From Gammaproteobacteria bacterium (GTDB lineage: Bacteria; Pseudomonadota; Gammaproteobacteria; Francisellales; CACEW01), in NCBI GenBank assembly GCA_028282045.1, contig JANQIS010000103.1, positions 1-5,466 on the forward strand: a DNA stretch of 5,466 bases, written 5' to 3'. Every line of letters begins with the position of its first letter. Positions within the stretch are counted from its first letter, which is position 1. Both the position numbers and the translations under genes were made by a program. This document shows, in pieces, positions 1 through 5,466 of the stretch. The notes beneath the pieces are model-generated. The model was not told the origin of the DNA and did not search any database. It saw nothing but the letters and a program-made list of their open reading frames with translations.

Positions 1-12
1 TAAAGCCTGACC

Positions 13-22
13 TTAACGTTAA
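13..22. repeat. 10-bp perfect palindrome upstream of the pump operon
   Basis: TTAACGTTAA reads the same on both strands and ends 24 bases before the preferred ATG of the adaptor gene. It sits where a repressor operator could lie, but it is short, AT-rich and could be chance. It also contains in-frame stop codons that limit how far the adaptor gene can extend upstream. No promoter boxes can be assigned in the 46 bases available left of the gene. Confidence 0.3.
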
Positions 23-46
23 ACCTTGATCTGCTCTGTGAACCAT

Positions 47-1186
47 ATGGTATTCATTGCCACACCTATAGGTCGTCTTAATCGCCGAGTAACCCAGTCA
101 TTTTGTCTGGGCCTTGCCTTTACTTTGATGGCACAGAGTGCAGCGGCTTCTGAGCAAAAGCCGATTGATGTCTACTCAGCTACGGCTAAGCTCAGGAATA
201 TCCCTAAAACACTCAATGCTGTGGGTAATATGAAAGCGATTAAATCGGTGAGTTTAAGTTTTGATGCCTCCGGCACACTGACCCATATTTATCAGTCTGA
301 TGGTAAACGAGTAAAGCAAGGGGAGTTGATTGCACAACTTGATGATCAAACTGATTTAGCGCAGTTAAAATCTTATCAGGCCAGCTTGCAACTCACACAA
401 TCGACTTATCAGCGTATGTTATCAGTGAAGAAATTTGGTGCGGTGTCACAGCAAATGCTGGATGCCAAGCATGCTGAGATGATCAAGGCCCAGGCGCAAG
501 TACAGCAACAGAAGGTATTGATTAGTAAGAAACAACTCAAAGCACCATTTAGTGGCGTGTTAGGAACCTACCAGTTCAGCACGGGTGCTTATATCTCTAA
601 AGGGACTGCTGTCGTCAAACTGGTACAGGAAGCACCCTTGAAGGTAGCTTACACTATTCCGGTGAGCGATCGTTCTGAGTTGGAAATTGGCCAGAATGTT
701 GTGGTCAAGTCCAATGCTTATCCGCATAAATCGTTTGCGGGCATTGTCAGTTATATTAGCCCTGAGGTGAATCAGGGTTCAGGTACGGTTAATGTTGAAG
801 CCAAAGTCAATAACCCGGATTTCTTATTACTACCGGGTATGTTTGTTTCAGTAATCCAAACCTTGCAGGAAAAGCGCTCGTTACTGATGATTCCGGATAT
901 TGCGCTGTTGACTGATATCAATGGCCAGTATGTTTACCAGGTTGATGCAAACAATGTGGCGCACAAAACTTATGTTAAAGTCGGTATTATTGCTGATAAT
1001 CGTGCACAAATCCTTTCAGGCCTTAAGGCCGGTGATATCGTTGTATCAGCCGGTCAGCAGAAGCTTTCCGATGGCGATCATGTGAATGTGCTCAAGGCCT
1101 CTTTGCCAGCGACGCCTGCCGGCAAGTCATCTGATACATCACGTCACCATATCAGCCCTCACCAAGCTACGAAGGCAAAACATTAG
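47..1186 (+). CDS. RND efflux pump periplasmic adaptor subunit (membrane fusion protein, HlyD/AcrA-type)
   Basis: This is the periplasmic adaptor that links an inner-membrane RND permease to an outer-membrane channel. I start it at ATG 47 (379 aa). An in-frame stop at 20-22 excludes anything longer than the TTG at 26, which would add 7 residues, and no start has a good Shine-Dalgarno sequence. Residues 1-34 look like a signal peptide: basic RLNRR region, hydrophobic stretch, then AAA before Ser35, with no lipobox cysteine. Domains follow in the usual order: first lipoyl half about 67-99, short alpha-hairpin about 100-164, second lipoyl half about 165-194 with the typical APFSGVLG motif, beta-barrel about 198-276, membrane-proximal domain about 277-349, then a polar tail to 379. 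At the hairpin tip, R123, V127 and S134 match the spacing of the R-L-S TolC-docking motif of AcrA, with Val for Leu (alignment from memory). It is the first gene of an operon with the permease downstream. The substrate cannot be told from this protein. Confidence 0.94.
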   Translation: MVFIATPIGRLNRRVTQSFCLGLAFTLMAQSAAASEQKPIDVYSATAKLRNIPKTLNAVGNMKAIKSVSLSFDASGTLTHIYQSDGKRVKQGELIAQLDDQTDLAQLKSYQASLQLTQSTYQRMLSVKKFGAVSQQMLDAKHAEMIKAQAQVQQQKVLISKKQLKAPFSGVLGTYQFSTGAYISKGTAVVKLVQEAPLKVAYTIPVSDRSELEIGQNVVVKSNAYPHKSFAGIVSYISPEVNQGSGTVNVEAKVNNPDFLLLPGMFVSVIQTLQEKRSLLMIPDIALLTDINGQYVYQVDANNVAHKTYVKVGIIADNRAQILSGLKAGDIVVSAGQQKLSDGDHVNVLKASLPATPAGKSSDTSRHHISPHQATKAKH

Positions 1187-1190
1187 GGGT
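1185..1190 (+). promoter_or_regulatory. Shine-Dalgarno sequence of the RND permease gene
   Basis: AGGGGT overlaps the last two bases of the adaptor stop codon (TAG 1184-1186) and lies 5 bases before ATG 1196. This is a strong ribosome binding site that fixes the permease start. The tight packing suggests that the two subunits are translated from one mRNA with coupled initiation. Confidence 0.8.
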
Positions 1191-1195
1191 ATATC

Positions 1196-4100
1196 ATGAG
1201 GTTGTCGCGTGTTTGTATCGAACGTCCGGTGTTTGCTTCAGTATTATGCTTGGCTTTGCTGGTGTTTGGCTGGATTGGTTATAGTCATATTGAAACGCGT
1301 TATTTTCCGCAGGTGGCTGAGCCATTTGCCACGGTGTCAGTGTCCTATCCTGGTGCCAGTCCCAATGTTATGGAATCAGAAGTCACACGTTATTTAGAGA
1401 ATGCCTTGATCAATATCAATGGCTTACAGAATATGCATTCACGCAGCACCTATCATCACAGTTATGTCTATTTACGCTTTGCTCCAGGGACTAACCTGAT
1501 CAAAGCCATGGGCGATGTGCGTGATGCAGTGTCGAGTGTGCGTGATAAAATGCCCACTGATGCTGATCCACCCAGTATTTCATCAGGCGGTGTATCAAGG
1601 CCAGTGCTCAATATTGGCTTTATGGACGACAAACTGACGGCTGCACAAATTCGTGATTATGTGACACAAGTTATCACACCAGTGTTGGAGAAAATTCCAG
1701 GTATGGGAGGTGTATGGACTTATGGCGCCAGTGACTACGCTATGCGCATTTGGCTTGAACCACAGAAAATGGCTGCGCTGGGTGTTACGGTTACCGATGT
1801 TAAGAATGCGCTGCAGAGCAACAATATTGATTTTTCCGGTGGCTCAATCCGTGGTTTAAACCGACGTCACTCGCTGGTGGCAGACACACAGTTACACTCT
1901 GCTAAACAATTTGCCCAACTGATTGTCAGAGACACCAGTGGCCAAATTGTGCGATTGAAAGATGTAGCCGATGTTGAGTTAGGTAGTCGTAGTCTGGAAG
2001 ACTCTCCTATGCGCATTGATGGCAAGCCAGGTATTGATCTGGAACTGCGCCCGCTCGATAGTGCTAACCCGATTACTGTTGCCAAATTGGCTAAACAAAC
2101 TTTGCAATCTTTGCAAAAACGTTTGCCTAAAGGTATGTCGATGAAGATTACCTATGACCAATCTATCTTTCTTAAAGGCGCCATCAACGAGAGTTTTATG
2201 ACATTACTTGAAGCAGTTTTGCTGGTGATGGTAGTAGTCTATTTATTTTTGGGCACTATTCGTGCTGCGCTAATTCCAATTATCACCATTCCGGTGTGTG
2301 TGGTTGCGGTATTTGGCGTGATGCTGTTGTTTGGCTTTTCCATTAACATCATGACTTTACTTGGATTGATTTTGGCTATTGGCTTGGTGGTGGATGATGC
2401 CATCGTTGTGTTGGAGAATATTCATCGCCATATTGAAGAGAATCATCTTAATGCCTTTCGTGCCGCCCTGGTGGGTACGCAAGAGATCGGTTTTTCAATT
2501 ATTGCTATGACCTTAACACTGGCTGCTGTTTATGCGCCGGTGGGATTTATGTCGGGTTTTTCTGCGGCGGTATTTAAAGAATTTGCTTTTACGCTAGCTG
2601 GAGCCGTATTGATCTCTGGGTTTGTGGCGCTCACTCTTTCACCGATGATGTGTTCTAAGATCCTCAAACCACATGGTAAAGCTTCGCGCTATGAAGGCTT
2701 TTTAGAAGCTTTTTTTGCGGTGCTAAATCAACGTTACTACCATTTGTTAAGGCAAGTGATCAAAGCACGTTGGCTGGTAGTGGGTGTTTTGCTTGCCATT
2801 GCGGTGATTGGCTATGGTATTTACTATGTCCTGCCGCAGAGTTTTATTCCCAAAGAAGACATTGGCTACTTCACCGTGAATATCCATCCGCCGCCAGGCG
2901 CCTCAACACAATATACTGATGAGTTCATGAAACAATTTGAGAAGGTCTATGCTAAGACACCGCAAATCCTCAGTTATGCTTCGTTTATCTTTGCCGGCAG
3001 TGCCACCAATTTTGTCACCATGCAACCATGGGGTAAGCGGCATTTATCGACCGATCAGGTGCTGATAAAAATTAACCCTGAGCTTGAAAGCATCCCTGTC
3101 AAAAGTAGCATTTCTGTGCCAGATCCAGTGAATTATAGTCCTGAGATTGGCGGTAGCGAAATCCAAGTGCATATCATGACACTGGGAGATTATAAATCTT
3201 TAAATACCACTATTGAGAAGCTCGAAACAATCTTTAAAAAATATCCTGGTATGCGTGATGTTAATACCAATTTACGTTTTGATAATGAAGTTTATGAGGT
3301 CTCTTTTCGTCGTGACCAAGCAGCAGCTCTAGGGGTCAACTTGCAAGATATTGCTGATACTATCAGTACGTTGATGGCCGGTAAGCATATTACCGATGTA
3401 CAACGTGATGGTCAGACATATGAAGTGTTGGTACAAATGAATATGAAAGACCTCAGCAGTTTTTCCGGCTTAGATAATATTTACGTGCGCAGCCAGCAAG
3501 GAAATATGGTACCCCTCTCTAACCTGATTTCCTTCAAACGGGCGGTGCGCCAGTCTAACCTATATCACAACAATCGTATGCGCTCGGCCGACATCACTGC
3601 CAACTTAGCACCACATTATGATTTAGGTACGGTGGTGAAATACATTCGTAGTGTGCTCGATAAGAATCTCTCGCCGGTGGAGCAGTATGATTGGGGTGGG
3701 CGTATACGCGCTTTCTTAGATGCATCCGGTACTATGTTTGGGCTATTTGCCTTGTCGATTTTATTTATTTATTTAGTGCTGGCCGCGCAGTTCGAAAGCT
3801 TTGTTGATCCCTTTATTATTCTTTTGACTGTGCCGCTTTGTATCGTTGGTGCTATGGCAACTTTGGAGATGACAGGGGGTTCACTTAACTTATTTACTAA
3901 CATTGGTTTGATCACCTTGGTGGGCTTGATTTCAAAACACGGGATCTTGATCACTCAGTTTGCCAATGTACGTTTACAGGCAGGCGATACGCTACTTGAG
4001 GCCATTACCAGTGCTGCGGTCACCCGATTGCGCCCGATCTTGATGACCACATTTGCCATGGTATTGGGTGCCGTTCCGCTGGCTTTGGCAGCCGGCCCTG

Positions 4101-4267
4101 GCTCCATCAGTCACCAACAAATTGGTTGGGTGATTGTCGGTGGCATGACCCTTGGAACGTTATTCTCACTGCTTGTTGTGCCGGTAGCCTACTATATTTT
4201 GGCACCATTTGACCATAAGAAAAACCGCTACTTAAATGAATTGGTGCAAGCATTTCCAGGAAGTTAG
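1196..4267 (+). CDS. RND multidrug efflux permease, HAE-1 family (AcrB-like)
   Basis: This 1023-aa inner-membrane proton/drug antiporter is close to the usual family length (AcrB 1049, MdtC about 1025). TM1 is about residues 10-30, with a large periplasmic loop about 31-332. TM2-TM6 lie about 333-490, TM7 about 526-546, a second periplasmic loop about 547-845, and TM8-TM12 about 846-1010. The proton-relay residues of AcrB are all present: D400 and D401 in the TM4 motif GLVVDDAIVVLEN (AcrB D407/D408), K914 in TM10 (K940), R944 (R971) and T951 (T978). The D-D pair with this motif argues for HAE-1 drug pumps rather than metal-exporting HME members. F597 and F599 in FIFAG align with the AcrB switch-loop phenylalanines F615 and F617, but the following loop looks about 4 residues shorter. 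It presumably works as a trimer with the adaptor encoded just upstream. No outer-membrane channel gene follows. The substrate is unknown; drugs, dyes, detergents or fatty acids are all possible. Confidence 0.97.
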   Translation: MRLSRVCIERPVFASVLCLALLVFGWIGYSHIETRYFPQVAEPFATVSVSYPGASPNVMESEVTRYLENALININGLQNMHSRSTYHHSYVYLRFAPGTNLIKAMGDVRDAVSSVRDKMPTDADPPSISSGGVSRPVLNIGFMDDKLTAAQIRDYVTQVITPVLEKIPGMGGVWTYGASDYAMRIWLEPQKMAALGVTVTDVKNALQSNNIDFSGGSIRGLNRRHSLVADTQLHSAKQFAQLIVRDTSGQIVRLKDVADVELGSRSLEDSPMRIDGKPGIDLELRPLDSANPITVAKLAKQTLQSLQKRLPKGMSMKITYDQSIFLKGAINESFMTLLEAVLLVMVVVYLFLGTIRAALIPIITIPVCVVAVFGVMLLFGFSINIMTLLGLILAIGLVVDDAIVVLENIHRHIEENHLNAFRAALVGTQEIGFSIIAMTLTLAAVYAPVGFMSGFSAAVFKEFAFTLAGAVLISGFVALTLSPMMCSKILKPHGKASRYEGFLEAFFAVLNQRYYHLLRQVIKARWLVVGVLLAIAVIGYGIYYVLPQSFIPKEDIGYFTVNIHPPPGASTQYTDEFMKQFEKVYAKTPQILSYASFIFAGSATNFVTMQPWGKRHLSTDQVLIKINPELESIPVKSSISVPDPVNYSPEIGGSEIQVHIMTLGDYKSLNTTIEKLETIFKKYPGMRDVNTNLRFDNEVYEVSFRRDQAAALGVNLQDIADTISTLMAGKHITDVQRDGQTYEVLVQMNMKDLSSFSGLDNIYVRSQQGNMVPLSNLISFKRAVRQSNLYHNNRMRSADITANLAPHYDLGTVVKYIRSVLDKNLSPVEQYDWGGRIRAFLDASGTMFGLFALSILFIYLVLAAQFESFVDPFIILLTVPLCIVGAMATLEMTGGSLNLFTNIGLITLVGLISKHGILITQFANVRLQAGDTLLEAITSAAVTRLRPILMTTFAMVLGAVPLALAAGPGSISHQQIGWVIVGGMTLGTLFSLLVVPVAYYILAPFDHKKNRYLNELVQAFPGS

Positions 4268-4307
4268 CCAAATAACCTGTTATTCCCACGCAGACGGGCC
4301 ACGGCAT

Positions 4308-4334
4308 AATCGTTTGATTTTAAATGATTTTTTT
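4308..4334 (+). terminator. weak candidate intrinsic terminator after the RND operon
   Basis: AATCGTTT (4308-4315) can pair with AAATGATT (4322-4329) through 8 base pairs including one G-U, around a 6-base loop. The T tract runs 4328-4334. It lies 41 bases after the permease stop and before the uvrY promoter, the right place to end the pump transcript. The stem is AT-rich and thus weak, so termination could be partial and some pump transcripts might read into uvrY. Confidence 0.4.
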
Positions 4335-4343
4335 ATCCGCGGG

Positions 4344-4350
4344 CATGTCA
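4344..4350 (+). repeat. CATGTCA direct repeat, copy 1
   Basis: The first of two identical 7-base words upstream of uvrY. The second begins exactly 60 bases downstream, at 4404. It overlaps the start of the TCAATCCGGGTTGA dyad. A spacing close to whole helical turns would put both copies on the same face of the DNA. Seven bases are short enough for chance. Confidence 0.3.
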
Positions 4351-4361
4351 ATCCGGGTTGA
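4348..4361. repeat. 14-bp imperfect dyad in the uvrY upstream region
   Basis: TCAATCCGGGTTGA is an inverted repeat with no spacer. Only one symmetric pair (T/G) breaks the symmetry. It lies 35-48 bases upstream of the candidate -35 box of uvrY, a location that suits an activator site. The protein that might bind is unknown, and the match may be chance. Confidence 0.3.
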
Positions 4362-4395
4362 ATAAGATAACTTTGCAAACATCTCAGTGATGTAT

Positions 4396-4424
4396 TTCGC
4401 AGACATGTCATAATTGTTTATACT
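4396..4424 (+). promoter_or_regulatory. candidate sigma-70 promoter of uvrY
   Basis: The -35 candidate TTCGCA (4396-4401) matches TTGACA at four of six bases. The -10 candidate TATACT (4419-4424) matches TATAAT at five of six. They are 17 bases apart, the optimal spacing. Transcription would start near 4431, giving a leader of about 45 bases before ATG 4476. It is the best promoter-like pair in the 208-base gap and supports independent transcription of uvrY. Confidence 0.5.
4402..4410 (+). repeat. CATGTCA copy 2 within the palindrome GACATGTC
   Basis: GACATGTC (4402-4409) is a perfect 8-base palindrome, and CATGTCA (4404-4410) repeats the word at 4344-4350. The site fills part of the spacer between the proposed -35 and -10 boxes of uvrY. 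A bound protein there would block RNA polymerase, so a repressor operator is a reasonable but unproven reading. Confidence 0.3.
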
Positions 4425-4438
4425 GAAATAAATATACG

Positions 4439-4454
4439 GCCCGATTCATTGGGC
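4439..4454 (+). other. small hairpin in the presumed uvrY leader
   Basis: GCCCGA (4439-4444) pairs with TTGGGC (4449-4454) through six base pairs including one G-U, with a four-base loop TTCA. It ends 8 bases before the Shine-Dalgarno sequence of uvrY, so it would not hide that site but could affect ribosome access or mRNA stability. There is no T tract, so it is not an intrinsic terminator. Confidence 0.3.
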
Positions 4455-4462
4455 GTTTATGT

Positions 4463-4467
4463 GGAGT
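4463..4467 (+). promoter_or_regulatory. Shine-Dalgarno sequence deciding the uvrY start
   Basis: GGAGT lies 8 bases before ATG 4476. It supports that start over the in-frame TTG at 4449, which would add nine residues (N-terminus LGVYVEYGN) absent from the conserved receiver fold and has no ribosome binding site. The ATG at 4459 is out of frame. Confidence 0.65.
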
Positions 4468-4475
4468 ATGGCAAC

Positions 4476-5114
4476 ATGGTACGCGTACTATTAGTGGATG
4501 ACCATGATTTGGTCAGAGTAGGGATCAAGAGTTTGCTGGAGACAGCTAATGGTATTGAAGTTGTTGGTGAAGCATCCAGTGGTGAAGATGCATTGAAGTT
4601 GGTTAAAGAATTGCAGCCCAACGTTGTTTTAATGGATGTGAAAATGCCTGGTATTGGGGGGTTGGAAGCTACCAAACGGATTGCGCGCCAATATCCTGAC
4701 ACTAAGGTTTTAGTGGTTACTGTCTATGCTGATGAACCCTATCCTTCACGGGTGCTGCAAGCTGGTGCGATGGGTTATATTACCAAAGGCACCAGTTTAG
4801 AAGAAATGGTACAAGCCATTAAGATGGTCAATGTGGGTAAACGCTACCTCAGTCCAGAAGTGGCTCAGCAATTAGCACTTAAACACTTAAATGATGAGAG
4901 CCAATCGCCTTTTGAGCAACTTTCAGAGCGTGAAATGCAGGTATTGATTATGATCACCAGTGGTCAGAAGGTTAATGAGATTTCTGATCAACTGTTTTTA
5001 AGCCCTAAAACAGTAAACAGTTATCGTTATCGCCTGTTTGAAAAGCTCAATGTCAACAGCGACGTTGAGTTAACACACTTGGCATTGAAGTATAATTTGA
5101 TTGATACGATGTGA
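4476..5114 (+). CDS. uvrY: UvrY/GacA-family response regulator (NarL/FixJ type)
   Basis: This cytoplasmic DNA-binding response regulator is 212 aa, close to E. coli UvrY (218 aa). The N-terminal receiver domain (about 1-120) has the acidic pair D8/D9, phospho-acceptor D54 in VVLMDVKMPGIGGLEAT, T82 and K104, so it should be phosphorylatable. The C-terminal LuxR-type helix-turn-helix (about 147-210) contains LSEREMQVLIMITSGQKVNE and LSPKTVNSYRYRLFEKLN, which closely match UvrY/GacA. In the family, the hybrid kinase BarA/GacS phosphorylates this protein, which then activates Csr/Rsm small RNAs that titrate CsrA, controlling carbon metabolism, motility, biofilm and virulence (LetA in Legionella). 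Neither the kinase nor the small RNAs are in this window. It has its own candidate promoter and is probably transcribed separately from the pump. Unlike the usual arrangement, uvrC does not follow it on the same strand. The family assignment is firm; the regulon here is inference. Confidence 0.95.
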   Translation: MVRVLLVDDHDLVRVGIKSLLETANGIEVVGEASSGEDALKLVKELQPNVVLMDVKMPGIGGLEATKRIARQYPDTKVLVVTVYADEPYPSRVLQAGAMGYITKGTSLEEMVQAIKMVNVGKRYLSPEVAQQLALKHLNDESQSPFEQLSEREMQVLIMITSGQKVNEISDQLFLSPKTVNSYRYRLFEKLNVNSDVELTHLALKYNLIDTM

Positions 5115-5150
5115 AAACAGGAGCGATACGCAGATCTTGATGGCGTAATG

Positions 5151-5466
5151 TTAATGACGAGTGAACGATGAGGCGATATCCTGCGCCAGTTTCAGGCTAA
5201 TTCCTGGTACCTTGGCAATTTCTTCTACGGCTGCTTCACGCAATTGTTGCCAGCCACCAAAGTGGCGCAACAGTGCCTGGCGGCGTTTGGCACCGATACC
5301 GGGAATATTTTGTACTTCGGAGGTTTTACGTTTCTTGTCGCGACGGCCACGATGTCCGGTAATCGCAAAACGGTGAGCTTCATCACGAATTTCCTGGATA
5401 AGCAATAATGCCGGATCATGCTGCTTAAAGCGTCTGGGCTGTGATTCACCAGGTAGCCACAGTAGC
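5151..5466 (-). CDS. uvrC: UvrABC excinuclease subunit C, C-terminal part (gene runs off the window)
   Basis: Only the last 104 codons and the stop (5151-5153) are inside the window; the frame is open to the right edge, with 5463-5465 the first complete codon on this strand. UvrC makes the incisions on both sides of a lesion in nucleotide excision repair after UvrA/UvrB recognition. The visible part begins in the end of the RNase H-like endonuclease domain that makes the 5' cut. QEIRDEAHRFAITGHR contains the histidine that belongs to its Asp-Asp-His active site; the aspartates lie outside the window. It then has a basic linker and a double helix-hairpin-helix DNA-binding domain with IPGIGAKRRQALLRHFGG and VPGISLKLAQ. 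E. coli UvrC ends in the same way, so the 3' end is intact. It faces uvrY tail-to-tail with 36 bases between, rather than following it in an operon. Confidence 0.95.
   Translation of the reverse strand, partial: LLWLPGESQPRRFKQHDPALLLIQEIRDEAHRFAITGHRGRRDKKRKTSEVQNIPGIGAKRRQALLRHFGGWQQLREAAVEEIAKVPGISLKLAQDIASSFTRH

Noticed and set aside
56..109. Twin-arginine (Tat) export signal on the adaptor
   Set aside because: The two arginines at residues 13-14 are followed by VTQ rather than the x-F-L-K pattern, and adaptors of this family normally use the Sec route.
1209..1397. 62-codon + strand frame inside the start of the permease gene
   Set aside because: Out-of-frame shadow of TM1; its hydrophobic look comes from the codons of the real membrane segment.
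4285..4298. CCC...GGG pairing as a terminator stem after the permease
   Set aside because: Only three pairs (4285-4287 with 4296-4298) and no T tract directly after; the AT-rich stem at 4308-4334 fits better.
4107..4307. 66-codon - strand frame across the permease end and the intergenic gap
   Set aside because: It lies mostly antisense to the conserved TM11-TM12 coding region, with no ribosome binding site and no recognisable protein features.
5161..5376. 71-codon open frame on the + strand opposite uvrC
   Set aside because: It is the antisense shadow of the conserved UvrC C-terminus, has no ribosome binding site, and its translation resembles no protein family.
5225..5449. Second - strand open frame overlapping uvrC
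   Set aside because: It is in a different frame from the true UvrC reading frame, which matches the family residue by residue, so it is a shadow.
1..5466. A new defence, toxin or mobile system hidden in the window
   Set aside because: All coding space is taken by four well-known families, and the gaps are short. No repeats, integrase, attachment-site signature or unusual composition is visible.

Overview
The window looks like chromosomal DNA of a gammaproteobacterium. The basis is a UvrY/GacA-type response regulator lying next to uvrC, the classic gammaproteobacterial neighbourhood, and a UvrC C-terminus and UvrY that read like gammaproteobacterial family members. Base composition is moderate (roughly mid-40s percent GC by eye) and codon use looks even across the genes. 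I cannot name the genus. There are no mobile elements, tRNAs, rRNAs or CRISPR repeats.

Left part (about 1-4267): a two-gene operon for a tripartite RND efflux pump on the + strand. The first gene encodes the periplasmic adaptor (membrane fusion protein) with a signal peptide. Nine bases after its stop codon, behind a Shine-Dalgarno sequence that overlaps the stop, comes a full-length inner-membrane RND permease of the HAE-1 (multidrug) type. It keeps the whole proton-relay set of residues. No outer-membrane channel gene follows, so the pump probably uses a TolC-like protein encoded elsewhere. The promoter and any regulator of this operon would lie left of the window.

Middle (4268-4475): a 208-base gap with a weak AT-rich candidate terminator for the pump operon, a plausible sigma-70 promoter for the next gene, two copies of CATGTCA exactly 60 bases apart (one inside a palindrome between the -35 and -10 boxes), a 14-base dyad, and a small hairpin in the presumed leader.

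Right part (4476-5466): uvrY (gacA), the response regulator that normally answers the BarA/GacS sensor kinase and switches on Csr/Rsm small RNAs. It is followed tail-to-tail after only 36 bases by the 3' end of uvrC, the nucleotide-excision-repair endonuclease, on the - strand. In Escherichia coli and many relatives uvrY and uvrC are co-directional and co-transcribed, so the convergent layout here is the most notable feature. I found no convincing previously undescribed system: all four genes belong to well-known families.
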